Below, in pieces: positions 8,728 to 17,607 of a stretch of DNA of 64,000 nt. Position 1 is the stretch's first letter. Each line of letters begins with the position of its first letter. The translations under genes were made by a program, and so were the position numbers. Under the pieces are notes generated by a model, which ran no database searches, had not been told where the DNA came from, and was given only the letters and a program-made list of their open reading frames with translations. The DNA comes from Bin18 sp965200355 (GTDB lineage Bacteria; Desulfobacterota; Binatia; Bin18). The DNA lies in contig OZ241351.1 in NCBI GenBank assembly GCA_965200355.1, forward strand, positions 3,596,001 to 3,660,000, given 5' to 3'.

Positions 8728-10104
8728 TCAATGGACATGCGCCCCACCGGCCGGACCCCCGTGTGGGTTCATCATGCTGCGCTGACCCTGAATCTGGAGG
8801 TCGGCATCGATTTTGAACGCCCCGCTTGAAACGACCCGCTCTCCCTCATGGACGCCGGCTCTGACCACGTAATAATTCCCTGCACGCGGCCCGAGCGTCA
8901 CGGTTCGGCCCTCGTATGCTCCATCACCGGGCTTCTGCACGTAGACAATAGCCCGCTTCCCCGTCATGAGTGGCGCGGACGCTGGAATGACCAGAGGCGG
9001 CCCGGCCGGGTGCTCATGGTGAGCGCCAACCAGCGGGAAGGTGTCGGCGAGAACCAGCGTCATGCCGCAAACAGGACAACTGCTCTCCTCCTCGCGTATC
9101 ACCTCTGGGTGCATAGGACAGAGATACTGGCCAGCATAAGAAGGCCCCACAACGGTTCCCTGGTCCGAAATCTGAGCCTGGAGCGTTGCGGTGACGAAGA
9201 ATCCAGGCTTCAGTCTGAGGTCGGGATTTTCTACGTTCACCCGCACCCGGACGGTGCGGGTTCTCTCGTCCAGGAAGGGTTGAACGAAAGACACGACCCC
9301 ATGAAACTCCTCCCCAGGAAACGCCTCAGCCCGAAAAGCCACCTGTTGCCCGTAGCGAATCCAGGGCAGATCAGACTCATAGGCGTCCAGATACAGCCAC
9401 AGGCGTGACAGGTCGGCAATCGTGTAAATCTCGGTCCCCGTATCCACATACATGCCTTCGTTAATTTGCTTCTCCACCACAATCCCGCCCATGGGCGCGT
9501 AGATGGTGATCTGCTCATCGGCCTGCCCCCGTTTCTCAATCTGGCCCACCTGCGTCTGCGTCAGCCCCAGCAGGCGCAGCTTGTCTCGGGCGGCTTGCAC
9601 CGAGCGCTCGGATGAGCGTTTCACGAGAAGGCTGGTGCTCCCACGCAGTCGGTCAAGTGAACGGGCGGCCTGAATCAACTCTTCCTGGGCAGACAGGAGC
9701 TCCGGACTGTAGAGCGAGACCATATGGTCGCCCTGATTGACGCGAATCCCGGTATAATTCACGTATAGGCGGTCCACGCGGCCGGGCACCCAGGCAGTAA
9801 TATGCTTGAGCCGCGTTTCGTCATAATCGATCTTCCCGACCAGCCTCACCTCTCGGGCGACCCATTTCCGCTCCACCAGTGCGGTCTCAAGCTGGATCAA
9901 GTGCTTGGCCGTGTCGCTGAGCATAATCTGCGAGGTCTCTGCTTCTCCCCCCTGTGGAGCGGGGGCGTGTGAAGCCGGCCTGTGCATGTCATGCCCCGCG
10001 TGCTGAGCGTGATCTGCGTGCTGAGCGATACCTGCTCCAACTCCTGTCAACAGCGTCAGACCGAGGAGTAAACCTTTCGTCATGAAAACCTTAGTATTGC
10101 TCAT
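8728..10104 (-). CDS. cusB: CusB-type periplasmic adaptor with embedded heavy-metal-binding domain
   Basis: A membrane-fusion protein of 458 residues: N-terminal signal/anchor, a His-rich stretch (QHADHAQHAGHDMH), then beta-barrel and lipoyl halves (VPGRVDRLYVNYTGIRVNQG; YAPMGGIVVEKQINEG) separated by the helical hairpin. Near residue 335 is a YLCPMHPEVI...CPVCGM heavy-metal-binding domain, followed by the membrane-proximal domain. The C-terminus is again His-rich (HGGPAGGAHVH). The adaptor links CusA to CusC and delivers bound Cu/Ag to the pump. Its ATG overlaps the cusC stop by ATGA, so translation is probably coupled. Confidence 0.93.
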   Translation of the reverse strand: MSNTKVFMTKGLLLGLTLLTGVGAGIAQHADHAQHAGHDMHRPASHAPAPQGGEAETSQIMLSDTAKHLIQLETALVERKWVAREVRLVGKIDYDETRLKHITAWVPGRVDRLYVNYTGIRVNQGDHMVSLYSPELLSAQEELIQAARSLDRLRGSTSLLVKRSSERSVQAARDKLRLLGLTQTQVGQIEKRGQADEQITIYAPMGGIVVEKQINEGMYVDTGTEIYTIADLSRLWLYLDAYESDLPWIRYGQQVAFRAEAFPGEEFHGVVSFVQPFLDERTRTVRVRVNVENPDLRLKPGFFVTATLQAQISDQGTVVGPSYAGQYLCPMHPEVIREEESSCPVCGMTLVLADTFPLVGAHHEHPAGPPLVIPASAPLMTGKRAIVYVQKPGDGAYEGRTVTLGPRAGNYYVVRAGVHEGERVVSSGAFKIDADLQIQGQRSMMNPHGGPAGGAHVH

Positions 10105-11543
10105 TGGATTCCCCTTCCCCTCTCCCCGTGAGAGAGGAGACCGCTATATCCGCCACTCAGCCCAAAGAGCTTTGTGATAGCGATGGCTCGGTCCGTTCGA
10201 GCCCGGCTCAGGGACAGTTCGAAATCCAGCAGCCTCCGGCCCGAGTCAAGTACGTCCAGGAAGCCGGCCTTGCCACTCTCATAGGCAGTAAAGCTGGCTT
10301 CAATAGACTCTTCGGCTTTGGGGAGCAAGGTATGGACAAAGAGAGCGATTTTGCGCTCGGCGTCGCGTAGCTCAAAGCGCGCCTGGGCAAATTCTGAGGC
10401 TAACACAGCCACCCTGTCCCGGCGCTGCTCCCTGAGACTGTATTGCCGCAGGACCGCTTCTTCGACGGTCGCCCGATTCTTGTGCCCATAGACCGGAAGG
10501 GTCATTGAGAGCCTCGGCAGCAGGGCATCTTTACCGCTGGCGGTCGGCCCCGGACGGCTATCCGTCGCAAGGTAGTCAAGACCCAGCGTCAAATTGGGGT
10601 AGGCCGCCTTCCCCGCCAGTTCGACCCCCACCCGTCTCGCCTGTATGAGAGCATCGAAGCGTGCCAGCTCCGGGTTGTCTGTGAGGATGCGCTCTTCGGT
10701 CAGCCGCCGAGCCGTGCGCCCGTCCGCCTCTCGGAACGGGTCGGGTGGAATATGAATGGCTGCCGTCGCCGGGCGGTTCAACAGCGCGTTAAACGCGACT
10801 TGGGTCGGGGGTATGACCTCGCGGAATTCGGCGAGGCGGTCCTCTAATTGTCCCAGCTCAGTTTGCACCCGAACCAAGTCGCTATGGCTGCCAATACCGG
10901 AGCGAAAACGGACCTGGAGGACTTTTTCCCAGGATTGAACCAGATGCAGGGTCTCTTCGGCAATACGAACCGTGGCGTGCAGATAGACCAGTTCCGCATA
11001 CGTCCTGACCACCTCTAAAACGAGGCTATTCTTGAGGCTGAGAAAACGATAAAAAGCCGCCTGGGCTTCAAAATCGGCCGCATCACCCCGCAGAGCCAGC
11101 GTTCCGAACCACGGAAACGCCTGGCTCAGACCGAGCCGATGCTGTTGGGCTCCGACCCGGGTCTCAACCGAACGCAGGAAATACCCATAAGTTAGTCGGG
11201 GGTCGGCAAGCGCCGTCACTTGGGGTCTCTGCTTGAGGGCGGCCTGATAGGCCGCAAAACTCCCCCGCAGCTTGGCGCTGTGTTCAAGCGCATACAGGAC
11301 ATAGTCCTTGAGGGCCGGCGGAAATCGTCCGGTCATGGAGCCGGGAGGCTGGGCTTGGCTCTCTGGGCTGCCGGCCAGGCCAGGCGCGTCTTCTCCCAGC
11401 CCTGCTTGGGAAGTCGTGCTCTGAGGAATGGGGGGCGACACTCCGGTACGTGCAGAAGAGACGGCAGCCTGCGTGCATCCCAACCGGAGAGGCATGGTGA
11501 GAGCAAGTGTCATTATTAAGAATCGCCACGCGAAAACATTCAT
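10101..11543 (-). CDS. cusC: CusC/TolC-family outer-membrane channel
   Basis: About 480 residues of TolC/OMF-type helical repeats (TYGYFLRSVETRVG; LVLEVVRTYAELVYL; VEEAVLRQYSLREQ; AYESGKAGFLDVLDSGRRLL). It starts with a signal peptide, MNVFAWRFLIMTLALTMPL, followed by a cysteine (RLGC) that could be acylated although the lipobox is poor. I chose the ATG at 11543 because AAAGGAG lies 6 nt upstream; the longer ORF upstream has no homology. The last residues (SHGERGRGIQ) are encoded by a CTCTCCCC/GAGAGAGG palindrome, a dispersed-repeat type that also occurs near 31,060. First gene of cusCBA. Confidence 0.92.
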   Translation of the reverse strand: MNVFAWRFLIMTLALTMPLRLGCTQAAVSSARTGVSPPIPQSTTSQAGLGEDAPGLAGSPESQAQPPGSMTGRFPPALKDYVLYALEHSAKLRGSFAAYQAALKQRPQVTALADPRLTYGYFLRSVETRVGAQQHRLGLSQAFPWFGTLALRGDAADFEAQAAFYRFLSLKNSLVLEVVRTYAELVYLHATVRIAEETLHLVQSWEKVLQVRFRSGIGSHSDLVRVQTELGQLEDRLAEFREVIPPTQVAFNALLNRPATAAIHIPPDPFREADGRTARRLTEERILTDNPELARFDALIQARRVGVELAGKAAYPNLTLGLDYLATDSRPGPTASGKDALLPRLSMTLPVYGHKNRATVEEAVLRQYSLREQRRDRVAVLASEFAQARFELRDAERKIALFVHTLLPKAEESIEASFTAYESGKAGFLDVLDSGRRLLDFELSLSRARTDRAIAITKLFGLSGGYSGLLSHGERGRGIQ

Positions 11544-11631
11544 CAGAGGCTCCTTTCGCACTCCTGGTATGAGCGGACACGCACCGGGGGCGGGGCGACG
11601 GCAACACGCCGTTGCGATCCGGGAATGGGAA

Positions 11632-11654
11632 ACTCTCACCGTCAGGGTGAGAGT
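11632..11654 (-). promoter_or_regulatory. 9-bp inverted repeat upstream of cusC (MerR-type operator or terminator of the upstream gene)
   Basis: The arms ACTCTCACC and GGTGAGAGT are perfectly complementary with a 5-nt spacer. On the minus strand the dyad sits between CCGACT and a T-rich step, with a spacing near the 19 bp typical of MerR-family metal promoters (operators of the ACTC...GAGT type). It also lies directly after the stop of the small Cys-rich gene and is followed by TTTCCC, so it could be a weak terminator. No merR or cueR gene is in the window. Confidence 0.45.
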
Positions 11655-11662
11655 CGGGAGAT

Positions 11663-12064
11663 TTAGAGCCGGAAAATGGACAAGGACAGATAGCGTGGCA
11701 CCGCAGCTTGGGCCTGTCCTGCTCGGGCCCGAAGAGCACTGACTAACGGCCGGGCAGAAGCACCCACCGCCACGTCCACACACGAGAGGCAACGCGAGGC
11801 AGAGACGCTTGCCGCTGGCTCCGTGCCGGCCAATACCAGAGGCTTGAGAAAGAAATGCCCTTCGCAGTCTGCGCATTCCCCAGGAGTGGGCTCAGAGGCT
11901 CTGTCCGCTGTATGGCACGGGGTTGTCTGGGCACTCTGGGCTGCTTCAGGAGGAGAGGGCTCGGTCGTCCGAGTATGACCGGCAGCAAAGCACATCTGGG
12001 TGCAATGCAGGAGGAGCGCCAGGAAAAGCAAGGCGACACAGTAGCGCTGGTAAACTCGGTCCAT
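11663..12064 (-). CDS. Small secreted Cys/His-containing protein upstream of cusCBA (CopL/DUF2946-like)
   Basis: The protein of 133 residues has a clear signal peptide (YCVALLFLALLLHCTQMCFA) and then a low-complexity mature part with scattered Cys and His (PCHTA, GECADCEGHFF, RCLSC). Short proteins of this look precede copper-efflux operons in many Gram-negatives and are thought to bind copper in the periplasm. Family membership here rests on general appearance and position, not on a diagnostic motif. It is transcribed in the same direction as cusC, 120 nt upstream, with the inverted repeat between them. The ribosome site is weak. Confidence 0.6.
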   Translation of the reverse strand: MDRVYQRYCVALLFLALLLHCTQMCFAAGHTRTTEPSPPEAAQSAQTTPCHTADRASEPTPGECADCEGHFFLKPLVLAGTEPAASVSASRCLSCVDVAVGASARPLVSALRARAGQAQAAVPRYLSLSIFRL

Positions 12065-12168
12065 AGTGCTACCCTAGCATAGGAGCAGGACTGAAACCAC
12101 GCAGTCTGCTCGGAGGGGCTCCCGCCAGCCGTTCGGGACGGAGCCCCAGCCGAGAAGCGAGTACCCCG

Positions 12169-13341
12169 ATGGAATGCCAGCGCGACCTCTTTTCTTTGCC
12201 CACCGGCCAACACTATCTCAACTGCGCCTATATGTCGCCGTTATTAAAAGCCGTTGAGACTGCCGGCATTCGCGGCTTGCGACGCAAGGCCGTCCCGGCC
12301 GAGATTGGGCCGGCCGATTTTTTTGCTCCCGCCGAAGAATTGCGACACGCGTTCGCCCAGCTCATTCACACCTCGCCCGAGCGGGTCGCCCTCGTCCCTG
12401 CGGTGAGCTACGGGATGGGGATCGCAACCGCGAACATTGCCCTCAGACCGGACCAGAACGTCGTGATTCTCGGCGAGGAGTTCCCAAGCAATGTGTACCC
12501 CTGGCTGGAGCAGTGCCAGCGCACCCGGGCCACGTTACGCAGGGTTGACCGGCCCCAAGACGCGCGCGCACCGGGAGCAGTCTGGAACACGCGCTTGCTC
12601 GAAGCTATCGATGCCCGTACTGCCGTCGTCGCCCTGAGCAGTGTGCACTGGACGGACGGCACCCTCTTTCATCTGGAACAGATTGGACAGCGCGCGCGTG
12701 ATGTGGACGCCCTGTTTATTGTGGACGGCACCCAGTCGGTCGGCGCTCTGCCGTTTGATTTCGAGCGGATTCAACCCGACCTTTTGGTCTGCGCCGGCTA
12801 TAAGTGGCTGCTCGGTCCCTATCAGTACAGCTTCGCCGCCGTCGGGGACCGTTTGCTGAACGGTGAGCCATTTGAGCACAACTGGATTAACCGCAAAAAC
12901 AGTCAGCATTTCAGCACCCTCATCAATTATCAGTCCGCATACCAGCCGGGGGCGCGGCGTTTTGATGCCGGGGAGCGCTCGAATTTTATTATGATTCCCA
13001 TGCTCCTCGCCGCTCTCAAGCAGATCGACACATGGGGGGTCCACCATATCCAGGCTTACTGCGCCCGGCTGAGCGAAGCGCTTGGGCCGGGCCTCGACGG
13101 TACGCCCTACACGCTCGCGCCATCCCACGAGCGCGCAGCCCATTTGTTTGGTATTCGGATTGCCGATGCCGAGCAGATCCCCGCTCTTCTCCAAGCCTTA
13201 CATCAGCGCGACGTGTATGTTTCACAGCGCGGGTCCTCCATTCGCGTGTCGCCCCATGTCTACAATACAGCGGAAGATATGCTGGCGCTGGCTGAGGCGC
13301 TGCGGGCCGTCGCCGGCTCAGCCCCGCCCGTCTCTTATTGA
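12169..13341 (+). CDS. Class V (cysteine desulfurase/kynureninase-like) PLP aminotransferase
   Basis: About 390 residues with the class V fold: N-terminal YLNCAYMSPL, the PLP-contacting IVDGTQSVGALPF, and the Schiff-base lysine in CAGYKWLLGPYQ (near residue 213). The region around the phosphate-binding turn reads ALVPAVSYGMGIA. There is no catalytic-Cys loop characteristic of IscS or SufS, so a non-desulfurase activity such as isopenicillin N epimerase-like chemistry is equally possible. It is divergent from the cus region, with 104 nt between starts. Substrate not assignable. Confidence 0.85.
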   Translation: MECQRDLFSLPTGQHYLNCAYMSPLLKAVETAGIRGLRRKAVPAEIGPADFFAPAEELRHAFAQLIHTSPERVALVPAVSYGMGIATANIALRPDQNVVILGEEFPSNVYPWLEQCQRTRATLRRVDRPQDARAPGAVWNTRLLEAIDARTAVVALSSVHWTDGTLFHLEQIGQRARDVDALFIVDGTQSVGALPFDFERIQPDLLVCAGYKWLLGPYQYSFAAVGDRLLNGEPFEHNWINRKNSQHFSTLINYQSAYQPGARRFDAGERSNFIMIPMLLAALKQIDTWGVHHIQAYCARLSEALGPGLDGTPYTLAPSHERAAHLFGIRIADAEQIPALLQALHQRDVYVSQRGSSIRVSPHVYNTAEDMLALAEALRAVAGSAPPVSY

Positions 13342-14852
13342 TTGCGCTTGTCAGCTTGTCGATTGGGGATATTTGGTGTATGGCTCTGATTTTCGGAGGA
13401 GAAAAGGAGGGGAAAATCATGCGGACAAAGACATCTCTCGCGGTAACAGTGCTCGCGGCTGCCCTGACATGGACCGGATGTGAGTTGGGGGCAGACCCAG
13501 AAGAGGTGGTTAAAGAAATCGACAGTAAGCTGGTCGTGACTGAGATTGACGACTTCGAGTGTTTTCGCGCCGAGGTTCAGTCGGTAGAGCAGCCGCCTCA
13601 GCTTATCCCGCAAGAGGCGGGAGCGACCAGCCCAGTCGTCAATGGAGAGGCCACCATTCCCATAGTCGTCAACACCGGCCAATTCACCATTACCAAGATA
13701 CTGCTCACGATTCCTGAGAATTGCGGAGCGGTCAACGGAGAGATTGAATACAGAGGCGACCCAGAGTCCAATGTGTCTCGGCCGTTTCCGCTGACCTTTA
13801 ACTCCGGTGACACCGAGACCTTTCCGCGGCACACCTTCAAATAGCGTCGCAGTTGCCCCGTTGCGGCCTGCATGCCGGCCCTTTTCAGACTGACCGCTCA
13901 GCGTTGGGGTGCTGAGCGGTTTCCGAGACACGCTCAGGGGGAACCGGGCCGGCTTACCCGCCCCTCTCTCGTAGTACTCGAAAACACGAAAGATGATCCG
14001 CGTCGGTCTAAAATAAGACGCCTGCTTATTGACGACTTGTCGCTTCACCGTTTGCGTCGTCCAATTGCCAAAGGCGTCGTACCGATAGCTAAACATCTCT
14101 GCCTGTCGTTGCCGCCCACTGTCCACGTATACCAGGCGCTCGGTCGGGTCACCGTTGTTATTGAAGTGGACGTCCGTTCGCTCACGCAGCCGGTCGGGCG
14201 CCGCGTACACAAAAGAGACACGGGTCACCAAGGTTCCCCGAAAATCCCGGTGGTAAACGACTTTTTTCACGAGCGTGTCTGCCGCGTCATACCAGAACTG
14301 CTCGGCGATATGTCCCTGGCCATCGTACCGCGAGGCGGTGCGGTTTTTTAGCGCCCCGTTCGCCTGATAGGTCCGGGCCTCGGTTTGTCTGCCCCTGGCG
14401 TCATACTGAAAAATCGCGCGTTCCGTCAGCACCTCCCCGGCCGCATAGGAACGCGACTCCGCCAGGACCCCGTGGTCCGCATAGGAGGAAACCACCCGTC
14501 CAATGAGGCTGTTCTCCGGCCCATAGCGCTGCGCTTCTCCTTCATTGGTATGCGCGTCGTAGAAAAAGATCGCGCGCTCCTGGAGCGTTCCAGCCAGATC
14601 ATAAGAGCGACGCTCAATGAGATGGCCGCGTCGATCAAACCGGTCGGTCCGAACCGGCAGTTCGGTCTGCGGCTTCCAGCCGTCACCGTGTTTCACCACG
14701 TCCGCCCGAAAGATGGATAACGACCTCACCGGCCCCCGCAGCCCGAGGAGAGCTCTTTCAGTCTCGGTTTGCGGCCTCACGCCGGGAGGGCCCATACTTT
14801 CGCAGGACAGGCAGAATACGCCAAGGAGCAAGGCGTTCAGGAGCCGCTTCAT
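13335..14852 (-). CDS. YD/RHS-repeat-like secreted protein with probable read-through C-terminus
   Basis: Signal peptide MKRLLNALLLGVFCLSC, then about ten short repeats of the YD type (YDLAGTLQERAIFFYDAH, YAAGEVLTERAIFQYDARG, YQANGALKNRTASRYDGQG) as in RHS/YD proteins that bind carbohydrate or form cell-surface strands. Repeat homology ends near FEYYERG (base 13,960). From there the frame runs through a perfect 10-bp hairpin at 13893-13920 and then about 510 nt antisense to the opposite lipoprotein gene. The last 190 or so residues therefore look like accidental extension after loss of the natural stop. The ribosome site GGGTGAG precedes the ATG. Confidence 0.65.
   Translation of the reverse strand: MKRLLNALLLGVFCLSCESMGPPGVRPQTETERALLGLRGPVRSLSIFRADVVKHGDGWKPQTELPVRTDRFDRRGHLIERRSYDLAGTLQERAIFFYDAHTNEGEAQRYGPENSLIGRVVSSYADHGVLAESRSYAAGEVLTERAIFQYDARGRQTEARTYQANGALKNRTASRYDGQGHIAEQFWYDAADTLVKKVVYHRDFRGTLVTRVSFVYAAPDRLRERTDVHFNNNGDPTERLVYVDSGRQRQAEMFSYRYDAFGNWTTQTVKRQVVNKQASYFRPTRIIFRVFEYYERGAGKPARFPLSVSRKPLSTPTLSGQSEKGRHAGRNGATATLFEGVPRKGLGVTGVKGQRKRPRHIGLWVASVFNLSVDRSAILRNREQYLGNGELAGVDDYGNGGLSIDDWAGRSRLLRDKLRRLLYRLNLGAKTLEVVNLSHDQLTVDFFNHLFWVCPQLTSGPCQGSREHCYRERCLCPHDFPLLFSSENQSHTPNIPNRQADKRNQ
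13419..13844 (+). CDS. Putative lipoprotein of unknown function
   Basis: Starts at the ATG at 13419 with a strong GGAGG ribosome site 8 nt upstream. The N-terminus MRTKTSLAVTVLAAALTWTGC is a lipoprotein signal peptide with Cys+1 near residue 21. The mature 120 residues have two further Cys (DFECF, PENCG) and beta-rich sequence (NGEATIPIVVNTGQFTITKILL). No family recognised. The entire gene lies antisense to the 3' part of the minus-strand YD-repeat-like gene. Confidence 0.7.
   Translation: MRTKTSLAVTVLAAALTWTGCELGADPEEVVKEIDSKLVVTEIDDFECFRAEVQSVEQPPQLIPQEAGATSPVVNGEATIPIVVNTGQFTITKILLTIPENCGAVNGEIEYRGDPESNVSRPFPLTFNSGDTETFPRHTFK
13893..13920. terminator. Perfect 10-bp hairpin between convergent genes
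   Basis: Arms ACCGCTCAGC/GCTGAGCGGT with an 8-nt loop, 49 nt after the plus-strand lipoprotein stop and inside the extended minus ORF. It is followed by only a short T run (TTT) on the plus strand. The arm GCTGAGCGGTTTC recurs in the hairpin at 38294-38322, so this may be a dispersed palindrome acting as a bidirectional terminator. Confidence 0.5.
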
Positions 14853-14954
14853 ATCTCACCCAACCGTCTTGACATTATTGCTCCATTTTCCGTATGTGGG
14901 ACAGGTATGGTAGACTTCATACTTCCGGCCTCACCCAGATGAAGGACGCCCCCC

Positions 14955-15992
14955 ATGCTGTTCCGCGAGCTCAACCGCAGCGCCACCAAAACCTATCTGA
15001 TTGGGTGCGAAAAAACACGGGAAGTCGCCCTGATTGATCCAGTCCTGGAGAAAACCGACCGCTATCTCGCCCTGCTCGCCTATTATGGATATACGCTCAG
15101 CAGCATTATCGATACACATACCCACGCGGATCATCTGACCGGCGGCTGGGCATTACGGGCCCTGACCGATGCGCCGGTCATCATGCACCGGCGTGCCCCT
15201 GCCCCGCATGTTGATCTGCATGTCGAAGACGGTCAGCTCATCCGAGTTGGAACCCTCACCCTGCACGTGCTGGCGACCCCAGGCCATACGCCGGACAGCA
15301 TGTGCCTCCACACCGTGGATCGGGTGTTTACCGGTGATACGCTTTTTATCCACGGCACTGGACGCACCGACTTTCCCGAGGGCGACCCGGGCGCGCAATA
15401 CGACAGCATCTATCACAAGCTATTTCCACTGCCCGACAGCACGCTGGTCTTTCCCGGCCATGACTACCGAGGGCATACCCAGTCCACTATCGGCGAAGAG
15501 AAACAGACCAATCCGCGCATCGCCGGGCGCAGTCGCCAGGAATATGTCGATTTGATGAACACCCTCAACCTCTCGCTGCCAGAGAAAATTCAGGAAGTGC
15601 TCCAACCGAACCAGTCCGCCATTGAAGACCAGTCCATCCAGTTTCCGAGTCTGTCCGCGCTGAACAGCGTGCGCCAACTTTCTGCGCACGAGGTCCAAGC
15701 CCAACGGGAGAGCACCCCGCCCCCGCTCTTGCTCGATGTACGTGAGCCAGACGAATACAGCGCTGACCTTGGCCATATACCGGGCAGCCTCCTCATCCCC
15801 CTCAGAGAGATGCCGACGCGCGCCGGAGAAATTGAACCCTATAAAGACGGCAATATCATTGTGGTGTGTCGGGCCGGAGTTCGCAGCACAACGGCCGCCG
15901 CCATTCTGACTGGTCTTGGATTCGAGCGGGTTTCAAATCTCAGGGGGGGAATGCTGGACTGGAACGAACAGCAGTTGCCCATTGCGCGCTAG
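14955..15992 (+). CDS. Metallo-beta-lactamase-fold persulfide dioxygenase fused to a rhodanese domain
   Basis: Residues 1-240 form an ETHE1/glyoxalase II-type MBL domain with the metal ligands THTHADHL (near residue 55), PGHTPDS, FTGDTLF and FPGHDY. Residues about 245-345 are a rhodanese domain with LLDVREPDEY and the active-site loop VVCRAGVRS (catalytic Cys present). Persulfide dioxygenases oxidise glutathione persulfide to sulfite with O2; the rhodanese half can move sulfane sulfur to or from thiosulfate. The gene directly precedes an FeS-NrfD/molybdoenzyme pair and a SulP carrier, supporting a role in sulfide/persulfide oxidation. Confidence 0.88.
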   Translation: MLFRELNRSATKTYLIGCEKTREVALIDPVLEKTDRYLALLAYYGYTLSSIIDTHTHADHLTGGWALRALTDAPVIMHRRAPAPHVDLHVEDGQLIRVGTLTLHVLATPGHTPDSMCLHTVDRVFTGDTLFIHGTGRTDFPEGDPGAQYDSIYHKLFPLPDSTLVFPGHDYRGHTQSTIGEEKQTNPRIAGRSRQEYVDLMNTLNLSLPEKIQEVLQPNQSAIEDQSIQFPSLSALNSVRQLSAHEVQAQRESTPPPLLLDVREPDEYSADLGHIPGSLLIPLREMPTRAGEIEPYKDGNIIVVCRAGVRSTTAAAILTGLGFERVSNLRGGMLDWNEQQLPIAR

Positions 15993-16051
15993 TTGGGAGA
16001 GCGTGGCCGTTCGCTTGAGACCCAACGCGCCCCGTGGGCAGGAGAAACCGC

Positions 16052-17596
16052 ATGGAAACACCCCCTCACGCCACGTCCTCAGCAACATCCGCCGTGAGCT
16101 GGGCCAAGGTCATTGATAACACCAAATGTATTGGCTGCCATGCGTGCAGCACGGCCTGCAAATCAGAAAACCACGTCCCGGTGGCGGTCAATCGCACCTA
16201 TGTGAAATACAGCGATGTGGGCACCTTCCCCAACGCGCGCCGGGCCTTTCAGGTCACGCGCTGCAATCAGTGTCAAGACGCCCCGTGTACCCATGCGTGC
16301 CCCACCGCGGCCATGTACGCACGGGCTGACGGTATTGTGGATTTTGACAAGTCCATCTGCATTGGCTGTAAAGCCTGTATTGCGGCCTGTCCGTATGATG
16401 CCATCTTTATCAATCCCGAAGACCACTCGGCCGAGAAGTGCAATTTCTGCGCCCATCGGATCGATATGAACCTGGAGCCGGCCTGCGTGGTCGTGTGTCC
16501 GACCGAGGCGATTGTGGTTGGCGACCTGCATGACCCCAGCTCACGAGTCGCCGCCATCGTGGGCCGAGAGCCGGTTGCGGTGCGGCGGCCTGAAAAGGAA
16601 ACCCATCCCAAACTGTTCTATACCGGCGCTCATCAGGCCACGCTTGACCCGCTGGCTGCCACCCGGCCCGCGGGCGGGCTTTTTATGTGGAGCGAGCAGG
16701 GCCGAGGAGCGCGGCACGTGACCTCGGGCCACCCGACCCGGCACAATAGCGCAGCCCAAGCGGTGCTGGCCTATGACGTGCCGCACAGTGCCCCGTGGGA
16801 CTGGCGGTTGAGCCTGTACACCTGGACCAAGGGCCTCGCCGCGGGAGCCTATCTGATACCGGCCTTTCTGGTCCTCTTCGGCCTCCTGTCTCCAGCGCAT
16901 ATGCTCTGGCAATGGCTGGCACCAACGCTGAGCGGGATATTTCTCGTCCTCACCGGTCTGATTCTCATCGCCGACCTGGACCACCCCGAGCGATTTATGC
17001 TGATCTTTACCCGCCCACAGTGGCGGAGTTGGCTGGTCCGGGGTGCTTTTATCCTGCTTGGTTTTGGGGGTGTTCTATTCCTCCACCTCTTGGCCAGTCT
17101 CTTTGCCGGCGGGACGGGGTGGCAGTCGGGTCTGATGCTGCTCGGTATCCCCCTTGGCCTCCTGACGAGTGTGTACACCGCCTATCTCTTTGCCCAATCG
17201 ACCGCGCGTGACTTGTGGCAAAACCCGCTCCTGCCCCTGCATTTTCTCGTCCAAACGCTGATCGCAGGCGCCGGCGCGCTTATTCTGTGTGGAGCCTGGT
17301 GGGCGCCGGCCGTGGTTTCATCAGTCGCCCTGCTCTTGGGGATAGCCTGCGCGCTGCATCTCCTTTTGGTCAGCGGAGAATTGACCTTGCACCATCCCAC
17401 CGTGCACGCCCACCTCGCGGCGACCGATATGGTGCAGGGGCAATACCGGATGTATTTCTGGGGCGGCACCCTCCTGATTGCTCTCGGCCTGCTCGCCCCG
17501 TGGGCCGGTATACCGGCAGGGGCGGCGGCCCTGATTGGCTTACTGGCGCATGAACACGCCTACGTTCAGGCTGGGCAAAGTGTACCCCTCGCTTAG
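16052..17596 (+). CDS. Fused 4x[4Fe-4S] ferredoxin and NrfD/PsrC membrane quinone-reducing subunit (SoeBC-like fusion)
   Basis: Residues about 12-180 carry four cysteine groups of the DmsB/PsrB/SoeB type (CIGCHACSTACKSEN, CNQCQDAPCTHACPT, CIGCKACIAACPYDA, CNFCAHR...CVVVCPTEA). From about residue 245 there are eight or so hydrophobic helices of the NrfD/PsrC type (IPAFLVLFGLLSP, GLILIADLDHPERFMLIF). Normally these are two genes; here one chain joins the electron-transfer and membrane subunits. There is no Tat signal, so the FeS part should face the cytoplasm. The ATG at 16052 has AGGAG 8 nt upstream. The molybdoenzyme gene follows 11 nt downstream. Confidence 0.88.
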   Translation: METPPHATSSATSAVSWAKVIDNTKCIGCHACSTACKSENHVPVAVNRTYVKYSDVGTFPNARRAFQVTRCNQCQDAPCTHACPTAAMYARADGIVDFDKSICIGCKACIAACPYDAIFINPEDHSAEKCNFCAHRIDMNLEPACVVVCPTEAIVVGDLHDPSSRVAAIVGREPVAVRRPEKETHPKLFYTGAHQATLDPLAATRPAGGLFMWSEQGRGARHVTSGHPTRHNSAAQAVLAYDVPHSAPWDWRLSLYTWTKGLAAGAYLIPAFLVLFGLLSPAHMLWQWLAPTLSGIFLVLTGLILIADLDHPERFMLIFTRPQWRSWLVRGAFILLGFGGVLFLHLLASLFAGGTGWQSGLMLLGIPLGLLTSVYTAYLFAQSTARDLWQNPLLPLHFLVQTLIAGAGALILCGAWWAPAVVSSVALLLGIACALHLLLVSGELTLHHPTVHAHLAATDMVQGQYRMYFWGGTLLIALGLLAPWAGIPAGAAALIGLLAHEHAYVQAGQSVPLA

Positions 17597-17607
17597 GGAG
17601 TGTTGCT

